Below, piece by piece: positions 43,195 through 52,016 of a stretch of 64,000 bases of DNA (positions are counted from its first letter, which is position 1; each line of letters begins with the position of its first letter). The position numbers were made by a program, and so were the translations under genes. The notes beneath the pieces are model-generated. The model made no database searches, was not told the DNA's origin, and was given only the letters and a program-made list of their open reading frames with translations. This DNA comes from Sporomusaceae bacterium (lineage in GTDB: Bacteria; Bacillota; Negativicutes; Sporomusales; UBA7701): the NCBI GenBank assembly GCA_031460455.1, contig JAVKTQ010000004.1, forward strand, positions 186,001 through 250,000. The letters run 5' to 3'.

Positions 43195-43221
43195 AAAAAT
43201 ACCGATATTTTTGCCGGTATT
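43195..43221 (-). terminator. Terminator of the heme operon
   Basis: AAATACCG and CGGTATTT (with a G-T pair) form a stem with a short A/T-rich loop, followed on the minus strand by TTTTTG. It begins directly at the hemL stop codon. Confidence 0.7.
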
Positions 43222-44532
43222 TTATTTGTTTTTCAGATAATCGGCCACCTTGGCGAACGCGGCCGCGCTGGCGGCGATGGTGGCGGCGATGTCGTCGTCG
43301 GAGTGAGCCGAGGACATGAAGGCGGCCTCGAACTGGGAAGGCGCGAGGTAGACGCCCTGGGCGAGCATGGCGTGAAAGTAGGTGTTGAAGGCGCCGACGT
43401 CGGATAGTTTGGCGCTGTCGTAGTCGTATACCGGTTTGGCGGCGAAGAAGAGGCCGAACATCGAGCCGATCTGGTGGTGCTGCAGTTCGAAGCCGAATTT
43501 CTCGGCCTGGGCTTTGACGCCGGCGCACAGCACGGCGGTCTTATCGGTCAGCCGCTCGTAGTAGCCGGGGACACCGATGGCTTTGAGGGTGACAATGCCG
43601 GCCGTCATGGCGAGCGGGTTGCCGCTCAAAGTGCCGGCCTGGTAGACGGGGCCGGCCGGAGCGATGTGCTCCATAATGTCGCGCCGGCCGCCGTAGGCGC
43701 CGACGGGCAGGCCGCCGCCGATGACTTTGCCGAGGCAGGTGAGGTCGGGGGCGATGCCGAAGGCCGCCTGGGCGCCGCCGTAGGCGACGCGGAAGCCGGA
43801 CATGACTTCGTCGAAGATGAGAAGGCTTTCATATTTGGCGGTGATGTCGCGCACCGCCTGGAGGTAGCCTTCATGGGGCAGGACGAGGCCCATGTTGCCC
43901 GGCACCGGCTCGATGATGACGGCGGCGATGTCTTCGCCGTGGCGGTGGAAGAGGTCGGCGAGGCCGGCGACGTCGTTGTAGGCGGCAGTGAGGGTGGTGG
44001 CGGCGATGCCTTCGGGGACGCCGGGGCTGTCGGGGATGCCGAGGGTGGTGGCGCCCGAGCCGGCTTTGACGAGCAGGCTGTCGTGGTGGCCGTGGTAGCA
44101 GCCGGCGAATTTGACGATTTTGCTGCGTTTGGTGTAGGCGCGCGCGAGGCGGAGGACGCTCATGGTGGCCTCGGTGCCGGAGTTGACGAAGCGGACGAGA
44201 TCCATGGAGGGCACGGCCGCTTTGACGAGCCGGGCGAGCTCGGTTTCGAGGAGGGTGGGGGCGCCGTAGCTGGTGCCGCGGCCGATGGCTTCGCGCAGGG
44301 CCTCGGTGACGGCCGGATGGGCGTGGCCGAGGATCATCGGCCCCCAGGAGCCGACATAGTCAATGTATTGGTTGTTGTCGATGTCGTAGAGGCGGCTGCC
44401 CCTGGCGGCGGAAATGAATACGGGGGTGCCGCCGACGCCGCGGAAGGAGCGGACGGGGCTGTTGACGCCGCCGGGGATGTGGCGCTTGGCTTCTTCGAAG
44501 GCGGCAGACGATTTGTCGAGGGTGAAGGCCAT
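43222..44532 (-). CDS. hemL: Glutamate-1-semialdehyde 2,1-aminomutase
   Basis: 436 residues. It converts glutamate-1-semialdehyde to 5-aminolevulinate using PLP. Motifs: [11 protein letters not shown] near residue 20, [17 protein letters not shown] near 118, [11 protein letters not shown] near 141, [12 protein letters not shown] near 238 and the PLP lysine in [17 protein letters not shown] near 265. Last gene of the sirC-hemA-hemC-cobA/hemD-hemB-hemL operon, 15 bases after hemB. Confidence 0.96.
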   Translation of the reverse strand: MAFTLDKSSAAFEEAKRHIPGGVNSPVRSFRGVGGTPVFISAARGSRLYDIDNNQYIDYVGSWGPMILGHAHPAVTEALREAIGRGTSYGAPTLLETELARLVKAAVPSMDLVRFVNSGTEATMSVLRLARAYTKRSKIVKFAGCYHGHHDSLLVKAGSGATTLGIPDSPGVPEGIAATTLTAAYNDVAGLADLFHRHGEDIAAVIIEPVPGNMGLVLPHEGYLQAVRDITAKYESLLIFDEVMSGFRVAYGGAQAAFGIAPDLTCLGKVIGGGLPVGAYGGRRDIMEHIAPAGPVYQAGTLSGNPLAMTAGIVTLKAIGVPGYYERLTDKTAVLCAGVKAQAEKFGFELQHHQIGSMFGLFFAAKPVYDYDSAKLSDVGAFNTYFHAMLAQGVYLAPSQFEAAFMSSAHSDDDIAATIAASAAAFAKVADYLKNK

Positions 44533-44547
44533 GCTCTTTTCCTCCTT

Positions 44548-45522
44548 CTAGCCGTTGAGCCACCGGACGGCGTCCGGGGCGTGGTAGGTGATGATGATGT
44601 CGGCGCCGGCCCGCTTGAAGCCGGTGAGGGTTTCGAGGACGATGCGCCGCTCGTCGATCCAGCCGTTGGCCGCGGCCGCCTTGACCATGGCGTATTCGCC
44701 GCTGACGTTGTAGGTGGCGACCGGCAGGTCGAAGTTGTCTTTGACCTGGCGGACGACGTCGAGGTAGGCGAGGGCGGGTTTGACCATGACAATGTCGGCG
44801 CCTTCTTCGATGTCGAGGGCGACTTCTTTGAGGGCTTCGCGAACGTTGGCGGGGTCCATCTGGTAGCTGCGGCGGTCGCCGAACTGAGGCGCGGACTGGG
44901 CGGCGTCGCGGAAGGGACCGTAGTAGGCGGAGGCGTATTTGGCGGCATAGGACATGATGCTGACGTTGTCGTAGCCGCTCTGGTCGAGCGCGGCGCGGAT
45001 GGCGGCCACCCGCCCGTCCATCATGTCGGAGGGGGCGACCATGTCGGCGCCGGCGACGGCATGGCTGAGGGCGGTTTTGGCGAGCAGCCCGAGGGTGGCG
45101 TCGTTGTCGACGTCGCCGCCTTTGATGAGGCCGCAGTGGCCGTGGCTGGTGTATTCGCACATGCAGACGTCGCTGATGACGGCCAGACCGGGGACGGCGT
45201 CCTTGATGCGGGCGATGGCCTGCTGCACCGGCTGGTTGGCGTCCCAGGCGCTGGAGCCCTGTTCGTCCTTGTATTCGGGCAGGCCGAAGACGAGCACGGC
45301 CGGGATGCCGAGGGCGCGGGCCATTCTGGCCTCCTCGACCGCCATGTCGGCGGAGAGGTGGTGGATGCCGGGCATGGAGGATATCTCGTTCCTGATCTTT
45401 TCGCCAGGAACGACGAACAGGGGATAGACCAGGTCGGCGGGGGTGAGGATTGTTTCCCGCACGAGGGCGCGGATGGATTCGGAGGCCCGCAGGCGGCGCG
45501 GGCGGATGTACGGTTTTGTCAT
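44548..45522 (-). CDS. hemB: Porphobilinogen synthase (ALA dehydratase)
   Basis: 324 residues. It condenses two 5-aminolevulinates to porphobilinogen. The zinc site [12 protein letters not shown] is present near residue 116, making this a Zn-dependent enzyme. Active-site lysines are in [11 protein letters not shown] (about 245) and the upstream MSYAAKYAS (about 190). The ATG overlaps the cobA/hemD stop by four bases. Confidence 0.96.
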   Translation of the reverse strand: MTKPYIRPRRLRASESIRALVRETILTPADLVYPLFVVPGEKIRNEISSMPGIHHLSADMAVEEARMARALGIPAVLVFGLPEYKDEQGSSAWDANQPVQQAIARIKDAVPGLAVISDVCMCEYTSHGHCGLIKGGDVDNDATLGLLAKTALSHAVAGADMVAPSDMMDGRVAAIRAALDQSGYDNVSIMSYAAKYASAYYGPFRDAAQSAPQFGDRRSYQMDPANVREALKEVALDIEEGADIVMVKPALAYLDVVRQVKDNFDLPVATYNVSGEYAMVKAAAANGWIDERRIVLETLTGFKRAGADIIITYHAPDAVRWLNG

Positions 45523-47045
45523 GCCAGCCCCTCCTTGTATAGGTTGCCGATGGCCTCGACGAGGCCGGCTATGGTGAATTCGTCGGCGACGATGTCGGGT
45601 TTGATGCCTTTGTCCAGGCAGGTGGCGGCGGTAATGGGGCCGATGCAGGCGACTTTTGCTTTGGCGACAAGGGCCGGGCCGCCCTCCCCCAGCAGGTCGA
45701 GCAGGTTGGTGACTGTGGACGAGCTTGTGAAGGTGACGAGGTCGATGGCGCCTGCGGACAGCCTGGCGGCGAGGCCCTGGCCGTCGCTGCCGCCGCTGAC
45801 GGTGCGGTAGGCGGTGACGACGTCGACGGCCGCGCCCAGCTCGCGCAGTTTTTCGGGGAGGATGTCGCGGGCCACTTCGGCGCGCGGAATGAGCACCTTC
45901 ATCCCCGGCTTGACGAGGTTTTCGAGGGCGGCGATGATGCCTTCGGCGCGAAATTCGGCCGGGACGATGTCGGCGAGGATGCCGTGCCGGCGGAGCCTTT
46001 CGGCGGTGGCGGCGCCGATGGCGGCCACTTTGCGGCCGCCGAGGGCGCGGGCGTCGCGGCCGGCTTCCCGGAGGCGGGCGAAGAAGTGGTCGACGCCGTT
46101 GGCGCTGGTGAATATGAGCCAGTCGTAGGCGTCCAGGGCGCCGATGGCGGCGTCGAGGGCGGCGTAGCTTTCGGGGGGAACGATTTTTATCGCCGGCGCT
46201 TCAATGCATTCCGCCCCGAGCTCTTCGAGGGCGGCGGTGAGGATGCTGGCCTGCTCGCGGGCCCGGGTGACGAGCACTTTTTGGCCGAACAGCGGCCGCT
46301 TGTCGAACCAGGCGAGCTTGTCGCGCAGGGCCGCGACCTCGCCGACGAGGAAGATGGCCGGGGGTTTGAGGCCGCGCGCGGCGACGTCGGCCGCCGCCGT
46401 GCCGATGGTGGTGACGAGCACTTCCTGCTCGGGCTTGGTGCCCCAGCGGATGACCGCCGCCGGGGTGGCCGGCGACCGGCCGTGCTCGATGAGTTTGGCG
46501 GTAATGTAGGGGAGGTTTTCGACACCCATGAGGAAGACGAGGGTGTCGGCGCCGTGGGCGAGTTTGTCCCAGCGGAGGGAGGATTCGGTTTTGGCCGGGT
46601 CCTCGTGGCCGGTGACGACAGCGAAGGAGGTGGCGATGCCGCGATGGGTGACAGGGATGCCGGCGTAGGCCGGCACGGCGATGGCCGAGGTGACGCCAGG
46701 CACGACTTCGAAGGGAATGCCGGCGGCGACGAGCTCGAGCGCCTCTTCCCCGCCCCGCCCGAAGACGAACGGGTCGCCGCCCTTGAGGCGGACAACGGTT
46801 TTGCCTTCCTGGGCCTTGGCGACAAGCAGGGCGTTGATGCCGTCCTGACTGAGGGTATGGTCGCTGGACGCCTTGCCGACGTAGATGAGCTCGACGCCCT
46901 CGCGGGCGTAAGCGAGCAGGCGGTCGTCAGCCAGGCGGTCGTAGACGAGGCAGTCGGCCTTGGCGATGCATTCCTGGCCTTTGACGCTTATGAGTTTATA
47001 ATCCCCGGGGCCGGCGCCCACGAGGTATACCATGCCTTTATTCAT
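45519..47045 (-). CDS. cobA-hemD: Bifunctional uroporphyrinogen-III C-methyltransferase / uroporphyrinogen-III synthase
   Basis: 508 residues with two domains. Residues 1 to about 245 are the SUMT methyltransferase ([32 protein letters not shown]), making precorrin-2 from uroporphyrinogen III. Residues from about 250 are uroporphyrinogen-III synthase (HemD), recognised by weak but typical segments ([35 protein letters not shown]). The fusion covers the ring-closure and siroheme/B12 branch step in one protein, as in many Clostridia and Negativicutes. Confidence 0.94.
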   Translation of the reverse strand: MNKGMVYLVGAGPGDYKLISVKGQECIAKADCLVYDRLADDRLLAYAREGVELIYVGKASSDHTLSQDGINALLVAKAQEGKTVVRLKGGDPFVFGRGGEEALELVAAGIPFEVVPGVTSAIAVPAYAGIPVTHRGIATSFAVVTGHEDPAKTESSLRWDKLAHGADTLVFLMGVENLPYITAKLIEHGRSPATPAAVIRWGTKPEQEVLVTTIGTAAADVAARGLKPPAIFLVGEVAALRDKLAWFDKRPLFGQKVLVTRAREQASILTAALEELGAECIEAPAIKIVPPESYAALDAAIGALDAYDWLIFTSANGVDHFFARLREAGRDARALGGRKVAAIGAATAERLRRHGILADIVPAEFRAEGIIAALENLVKPGMKVLIPRAEVARDILPEKLRELGAAVDVVTAYRTVSGGSDGQGLAARLSAGAIDLVTFTSSSTVTNLLDLLGEGGPALVAKAKVACIGPITAATCLDKGIKPDIVADEFTIAGLVEAIGNLYKEGLA

Positions 47046-47991
47046 ATTCTTCCTCCTTGACCTTGCCGTAGCCTACAAGGCCGGCGAGTATTTCCCGGCC
47101 GCCGGCCGCGTACATGCGACGGGCCAGGGAGCGGCCGAGGGTTTCGGCCTCCGCCGGCGGGCCGCCGAGGGTGTCCGCCAGTCTGGTTTTGCCGTCGCCG
47201 GACAGGATGACGGCATCGAGTACGAGAGTGTCTGCCTCGATGCGGCCGAAGACGCCTATGGGCACTTGGCAGCCGCCTTCGACTTCATTGAGAAAGGCGC
47301 GCTCGGCGGTCACAGCTGCGGCTGTTTCCTCGTGGTGGAGGAAGGCCAGTATCTCCCGGACGCGGGTGTCGCCTTCGCGGATCTCGATGGCCAGCGCCCC
47401 CTGCCCTACCGCCGGCAGGCATATCTCGCGCGGCAGGATCTGGGTGATGCGGTCTTCCCAGCCCAGCCGGGTGAGGCCGGCGACGGCCAGGACGATGGCG
47501 TCGAGCTCCTGGCTGGCGAGCTTGGCGAGCCGGGTGTCGAGGTTGCCGCGCAGGTCGGCGATGACGAGGTCGGGGCGGGCAGCCAGGAGCTGGGCTTTGC
47601 GCCGCAGGCTGGAGGTGCCGACCCGTGCGCCGCGCGGCAGGTTGTCGAGGGTCCTGTACTTAGGGCTGACAAGGGCGTCGCCGGGGTCGACCCGCGCGGT
47701 GACGGCGCCGAGGACGAGCCCCGGCGGCAATTCGGTGGGCATGTCTTTGAGGCTGTGGACGGCAAGGTCGATGCCGCCGGCCAGCAGTTCTTTTTCGAGT
47801 TCCTTGGTGAACAGGCCTTTGCCGCCGATCTTGGCGAGCGGCACGTCGAGGATTTTGTCCCCGGTGGTGAGGATATGTTTAAGGGCAACTTCGCAGCCGG
47901 GGTGGCGCTCGCCGATGCGGCCGGCGATGTGGTTCGCCTGCCAGAGAGCCAGTTTACTGCCGCGGGTGCCTATGACAAGTTTCGCGGTCAC
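47038..47991 (-). CDS. hemC: Hydroxymethylbilane synthase (porphobilinogen deaminase)
   Basis: 317 residues. It polymerises four porphobilinogens to hydroxymethylbilane. Motifs: KLVIGTRGSKLALWQA at the start, KGLFTKELE, AVHSLKDMPT, GTSSLRRKAQL, and the dipyrromethane-cofactor cysteine in EGGCQVPIG (about residue 240). GTG start with AGGAAGGAC upstream. It begins inside the last 38 bases of hemA, in another frame, and overlaps cobA/hemD by eight bases. Confidence 0.95.
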   Translation of the reverse strand: MTAKLVIGTRGSKLALWQANHIAGRIGERHPGCEVALKHILTTGDKILDVPLAKIGGKGLFTKELEKELLAGGIDLAVHSLKDMPTELPPGLVLGAVTARVDPGDALVSPKYRTLDNLPRGARVGTSSLRRKAQLLAARPDLVIADLRGNLDTRLAKLASQELDAIVLAVAGLTRLGWEDRITQILPREICLPAVGQGALAIEIREGDTRVREILAFLHHEETAAAVTAERAFLNEVEGGCQVPIGVFGRIEADTLVLDAVILSGDGKTRLADTLGGPPAEAETLGRSLARRMYAAGGREILAGLVGYGKVKEEEYE

Positions 47992-49270
47992 GGCGTCCTT
48001 CCTCTCCTGCTTCTTCCAGTTTAAAAAGGGTGCGCAGCGCCTCCAGGTAGTAGTGTTCCCGGCCGGTGCCCGCCGCCTCGGTGATGTTGACGATGGGGTC
48101 GCGGAGGATTTTGCGCAGCAGCATTTTGGACATATTTTCGATGACCCTGCGCTCCTCGGGGGCGGCTTCGGGCAGCTTGGCGAGAGCCCGCTTGAGTACG
48201 CGCTGGCGGATGCTTTCGGCCTTGTCCTTGAGCTCCGCGAGGGTGGGCCGGAAGGCAAGATAGCGGAATTTGGCGAGCACTTCGGCGACCGCTTCCTCGA
48301 TGATGATTTCGGCGGCCTGGGCTTCCTGGACCCGCTCGCGCATGTTGGATTCGACGACGGCTTCGAGGGCGTCGATGTTGTAGAGGCTGGCGCCGGCGAT
48401 GGCTTCGACCTCGGGCTCGACGTCGCGGGGAACGGCAATGTCGATGAAGATGATCGGCCGGCCGCCGCGCTTGGGCATGAGGTGGGCGACGTCCCAGGCG
48501 CGGATTATGTAGTGGGGAGCGCCGGTGGAGGTGATGACGATGTCGGCGTTGACGGCGGATTTCATGAAGTCTTCGAAGGGGACGGCCACGCCGCGGAATT
48601 TCTCGGCGAGGGCCTCGGCCCGGGCGAAGTTGCGGTTGGAGACAAACACCGTCTTGACGCCGTTGTCGACGAGGTGGCGGGCGGTGAGCTCGCTCATTTC
48701 GCCGGCGCCGAGCAGCAGGATGTTGGAGCGCGACAGGTCGCCGAAGACCTTTTTGGCGAGTTCGACGGCGGCGTAGCTGACCGATACGGCGTTGTAGGCG
48801 ATGCGCGTCCTGGTGCGCACCTTCTTGCCGGCGGCAATGGCCCGGTGGAAGAGGGTGTTGAGGACGGTGCCGGTGGTGCCGCTGTCGCGGGCGATGGAGT
48901 ACGACTTTTTGACCTGGCTGAGGATCTGGCCCTCGCCGACGACGAGGGAGTCGAGGCTGGCCGCGACTCTGAGGAGGTGGCGGATACATTCGTCGTCTTT
49001 GTAGTAGAAGAGGTAGTCGGCGACGGCGAAGCGGCCGTCGGTCATGCTGGCAAGGTATTCCTCCAGCACCGGCAGGGCGTCGTCGGCGTCGTCGATGACG
49101 GCGTACATTTCGGTGCGGTTGCAGGTGGACAGGATGGCGCATTCAAAAATTTCGTCGTATTGATTAAGATGCCTCAGACCGTGACGGATCTGGTCCTCGG
49201 ACAGGGAAAAGCATTCGCGGATCTCCACCGGGGCGGTTTTATGATTGAGTCCCAGAACGACTAACTGCAT
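47954..49270 (-). CDS. hemA: Glutamyl-tRNA reductase
   Basis: 438 residues. It reduces glutamyl-tRNA to glutamate-1-semialdehyde, the committed step. Motifs: LGLNHKTAPVEIRE, catalytic cysteine in LSTCNRTEMYAV (about residue 50), GEGQILSQVKKSY, NADPH site LLLGAGEMSELTARHL (about 188) and the C-terminal dimerisation helix bundle. GGAGGAG lies before the ATG. It overlaps both neighbours (32 and 38 bases), a sign of tight translational coupling. Confidence 0.96.
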   Translation of the reverse strand: MQLVVLGLNHKTAPVEIRECFSLSEDQIRHGLRHLNQYDEIFECAILSTCNRTEMYAVIDDADDALPVLEEYLASMTDGRFAVADYLFYYKDDECIRHLLRVAASLDSLVVGEGQILSQVKKSYSIARDSGTTGTVLNTLFHRAIAAGKKVRTRTRIAYNAVSVSYAAVELAKKVFGDLSRSNILLLGAGEMSELTARHLVDNGVKTVFVSNRNFARAEALAEKFRGVAVPFEDFMKSAVNADIVITSTGAPHYIIRAWDVAHLMPKRGGRPIIFIDIAVPRDVEPEVEAIAGASLYNIDALEAVVESNMRERVQEAQAAEIIIEEAVAEVLAKFRYLAFRPTLAELKDKAESIRQRVLKRALAKLPEAAPEERRVIENMSKMLLRKILRDPIVNITEAAGTGREHYYLEALRTLFKLEEAGEEGRRDRETCHRHPRQ

Positions 49271-49883
49271 GTAGTATCTTCTCCTCCGCTTCTCGCTCTT
49301 TGCCGGCGCGCAACAGGGCGAGGATTTCCCCGTCCAGCGCTTCGCGCCAGAATTCTCCCCGCGCCGCGGCGGTGGCGAGGCGCTCCTTGACTTCGTCGCG
49401 CAGCTTGGCGAGCAGCGCCAGATATGCCCCGTACTCCGGCCCGTAGCGCTCCCCGATCTCCTGGCGGAGGCGGCGGGCGAAGGCAGGGCTGTGGCCGCCG
49501 GTGGACACGGTGATGACGAGGTCGCCGCGGGCGACGCTGGCGGGTACGGTGAAATCGCACAGCTCGGGCGCGTCAGCCACGTTGACGAGCGCCCCGCCGG
49601 CCCGCGCCTCTGCGGCGGCCTGGCGGTTGACGGCCGGGTCATCGGTGGCGCAGATGACGATAAAAAAAATCCCTATCGCTCCCGGCCGGTATACGGCCGG
49701 CGTATGAACGATCTCCCCGCGGGTGGCCAAAGCCGCCAGACGCGGCGTAAGCAGCGGGCTGAGCACGGTTACGCGGGCCGCGGCGGCCAACAGGGCCCCG
49801 ACCTTGCGCTCGGCGACCGCGCCGCCGCCGACAACCAGGCACTCGCGCCCGGCAAGCCTTAAGTTTACTGGATAGCAAGCCAT
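49239..49883 (-). CDS. sirC: Precorrin-2 dehydrogenase / sirohydrochlorin ferrochelatase (CysG N-terminal-like)
   Basis: 214 residues: a Rossmann domain beginning YPVNLRLAGRECLVVGGGAVAERK, then VNVADAPELCDFTVPA and ITVSTGGHSPAFARRLR. It oxidises precorrin-2 to sirohydrochlorin, and some members also insert iron. First gene of the operon. The ATG used is five codons after an alternative ATG. An 8-bp inverted repeat sits directly upstream. Confidence 0.93.
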   Translation of the reverse strand: MACYPVNLRLAGRECLVVGGGAVAERKVGALLAAAARVTVLSPLLTPRLAALATRGEIVHTPAVYRPGAIGIFFIVICATDDPAVNRQAAAEARAGGALVNVADAPELCDFTVPASVARGDLVITVSTGGHSPAFARRLRQEIGERYGPEYGAYLALLAKLRDEVKERLATAAARGEFWREALDGEILALLRAGKEREAEEKILHAVSRSGTQS

Positions 49884-49891
49884 TATCCCAT

Positions 49892-49926
49892 CTCCCATAA
49901 CTTTATTGTTATTCCGCGTATGGGAG
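49892..49926 (-). promoter_or_regulatory. Inverted repeat over the ribosome binding site of the heme operon
   Basis: CTCCCATA and TATGGGAG are perfect 8-base complements with a 19-base A/T-rich loop. In the minus-strand mRNA the 3' arm contains the GGGAG nearest the sirC start codon, so folding would hide the ribosome binding site. Confidence 0.5.
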
Positions 49927-49965
49927 CGAATATCCTCCTTGCCAAGGCCGCCGAAGCGGCCGTTG

Positions 49966-51789
49966 TTAGTCTGTTTGCCCTGGTGAGGGCGCCTTGACCT
50001 GCGCCGCCGGCAGGCCGAAATACGCGTCCAGCACCTTGCGCACGACCGGCCCGGCCGCGACCGAGCCGTCGCCGCCGTCTTCGATAAGCGCGGCGACGAC
50101 TATTTCGGGGTTGGCCGCCGGCGCGTAGCAGGCGAACCAGGAATGGGTGGTGCCCCGCCCCGTCTCGGCAGATCCCGTCTTGCCGGCCGTGGTCTGTCCG
50201 AAGCCCTGGAAGACGGCGGCCGCCGTCCCGCGGGTGACGACGCCTTCGAGCCCGCGGCGGATGGTTTCCCAGGTTGCGGGAGCCAGGTAGATTGTGCGGG
50301 CGATGGCCGGGGTGAGCTTCTGCCGCGGCGTGCCGTCGGTGTCGAGCACTTTGTCGACGAGGACGGGGCGGTAGATGACGCCGCCGTTGGCCACTGCCAT
50401 GAGCAGGGACGCCTGCTGGAGCAGGGTGGCCAGGTAGTAGCCCTGGCCAATGGCGGCGATGATCGTTTCGCCGGGGTACCAGGGTTCGCCGTAGGCGGTC
50501 GCCTTCCAGTCCTCGGTGGGCACGAAACCGTCGGCTTCGCCGGGCAGGCCGATGCCCGTCGGTTTGCCGAAGCCGAAGGTGAGCGCGTAGGCGGCCAGGG
50601 TGTCGGCGCCCATGCGCCGGCCGAGTTCGTAGAACACGGGGTCGCTGGACATGGCAATGCCCCCCTCGAGGTTGAGCTTGCCAAGCCCTTTGGGGTTCCA
50701 GCCGTGGAAGTCCCAGCCGCCGAGTTTATAGACGCCCTTGTCGTCGAAGATTTCCGCCGGGGTGACCAGCCCGCGGTCGAGGGCGGCGGCGGCGGTGACG
50801 ATCTTGAACACCGAGCCGGGGGGATAGGCGTTTTGGGTGACCCTGTCGGTGAGGGGGTTGCCGGGGTTGTCGAGAAGGGCCGCCCAGTCCTTGGCGGAGA
50901 TGCCGCCGGCGAAGGCGTTGGGGTCGAAGGACGGGCTGCTGGCGAGGACGAGCACGGCGCCGCTGCGGACGTCGAGAACGACGACGCCGCCCCCCTTGGC
51001 CGGCTCGCCGATGCTTCTGCTGATGGCAATTTGGGCTGCGAGGTTTTCTTCCGCCGCCTTCTGCAGGTTGGCGTCAAGCGTCAGCACCAGTCCTTTGCCG
51101 GGGATAGCCGCTTTTTCGCCTGCCGCGCCGATCTCCTCGCCCCGGGCGTTGACTTCGACCTCGCGGCCGCCGGGAGTGCCGCGGAGGACATCCTCCCACA
51201 CCAGTTCCAGGCCGTCTTTGCCGATAAGGTCGGCGGGGGTGTAGCCGGCGTCCCTGCGGGCGGCGTATTCCTCGGCGTTGATCCGGCCGACATAGCCGAA
51301 GACGTGGGCGGCGAGCATGCCGTAGACGTAGTGGCGGACGGGAATGGCCTCGATGACGACGCCGGGCAGGGCGGCTTTGCGCTCTTCTACTTTGGCGAGA
51401 ATATCGGGGCCGGCGTCGCGGATGACGGGCACGGGCGTGTAGGGAGCGGCCTTGGCGGCCGCAAGCAGTGTCTCGATTTCGCCGCGCGGCAGGCCGGCGA
51501 GCGCGGCGAGGAAAGGCGTCGCGGCCTGCGGGTTTGTGTATTCGGCCGGGATGACCGATACGGCGAAACTGGGGCGGTTGCTGACGAGGACGGCGCCGTT
51601 GCGGTCGTAGATGGCGCCGCGCGGCGCCTGGGCATAGTGCCGCCGCAGGCGGTTGTCTTCGGCGATCTTTTTATACTGGGCGCCGTGGAGAAGCTGCATC
51701 CAGGCCAGCCGGAGAACCAGCAGGCCGATGACGGCGATAACCAGCAGGGCCAGCACGCGCAGCCGCCGCGAACTTTCGATTTCCCACAT
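49966..51789 (-). CDS. mrdA: Penicillin-binding protein 2 (elongation transpeptidase)
   Basis: 607 residues, class B PBP. One N-terminal membrane helix (about residues 11-32), pedestal domain (RRHYAQAPRGAIYDRNG) and transpeptidase domain with SxxK in PPGSVFK (about 327), SSDPVF (SxN variant) and KTGSAE (about 545). It cross-links peptidoglycan during rod elongation. No rodA or mreB lies in the window. The sirC gene begins 82 bases downstream on the same strand. Confidence 0.94.
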   Translation of the reverse strand: MWEIESSRRLRVLALLVIAVIGLLVLRLAWMQLLHGAQYKKIAEDNRLRRHYAQAPRGAIYDRNGAVLVSNRPSFAVSVIPAEYTNPQAATPFLAALAGLPRGEIETLLAAAKAAPYTPVPVIRDAGPDILAKVEERKAALPGVVIEAIPVRHYVYGMLAAHVFGYVGRINAEEYAARRDAGYTPADLIGKDGLELVWEDVLRGTPGGREVEVNARGEEIGAAGEKAAIPGKGLVLTLDANLQKAAEENLAAQIAISRSIGEPAKGGGVVVLDVRSGAVLVLASSPSFDPNAFAGGISAKDWAALLDNPGNPLTDRVTQNAYPPGSVFKIVTAAAALDRGLVTPAEIFDDKGVYKLGGWDFHGWNPKGLGKLNLEGGIAMSSDPVFYELGRRMGADTLAAYALTFGFGKPTGIGLPGEADGFVPTEDWKATAYGEPWYPGETIIAAIGQGYYLATLLQQASLLMAVANGGVIYRPVLVDKVLDTDGTPRQKLTPAIARTIYLAPATWETIRRGLEGVVTRGTAAAVFQGFGQTTAGKTGSAETGRGTTHSWFACYAPAANPEIVVAALIEDGGDGSVAAGPVVRKVLDAYFGLPAAQVKAPSPGQTD

Positions 51790-51841
51790 GGCAATATTCC
51801 TCCGGCAGCCAGGTCGCTAACTGTTTTATTGTTCCCGCCGG

Positions 51842-51868
51842 CAAAAAAAATAGCCCCCGGAGGGGGTA
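51842..51868 (-). terminator. Terminator downstream of the LCP gene
   Basis: CCCCC and GGGGG with a 3-base loop, extended by a few weaker pairs, and an uninterrupted T8 on the minus strand. It lies past repeat copy 5 as seen from the LCP gene. Confidence 0.8.
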
Positions 51869-51892
51869 GGATCGGATTGCACCAAAACCAGA

Positions 51893-52012
51893 GGCCGTTC
51901 AGAACCCCTCAGATGCAAGGCGCACCGGAAAAGCGCGCCGCGCCGCGTACACGGAAGTACGCAAGCAAGCGCTTTGAGGAGCAACGCCGCAGATGGGGGG
52001 TTATCAACGGCC
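51893..52012. repeat. Palindromic 3'-end repeat, copy 5, with replaced centre
   Basis: Left (CAGATGCAAGGCGCACCGG) and right (GAGGAGCAACGCCGCAGATG) blocks match the other copies, but the middle is different: AAAGCGC and GCGCTTT pair, and GCGTAC/GTACGC closes the tip. Outer arms GGCCGTTCAGAACCCC and GGGGTTATCAACGGCC are complementary. So the fold is kept while sequence changed. It ends four bases from the LCP stop. Confidence 0.88.
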
Positions 52013-52016
52013 GAGT

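Noticed and set aside
17450-52012. Repeats as CRISPR or insertion sequence
   Set aside because: Copies are kilobases apart, palindromic, have no spacers, no transposase and no evident target duplication, and keep one orientation with respect to genes.
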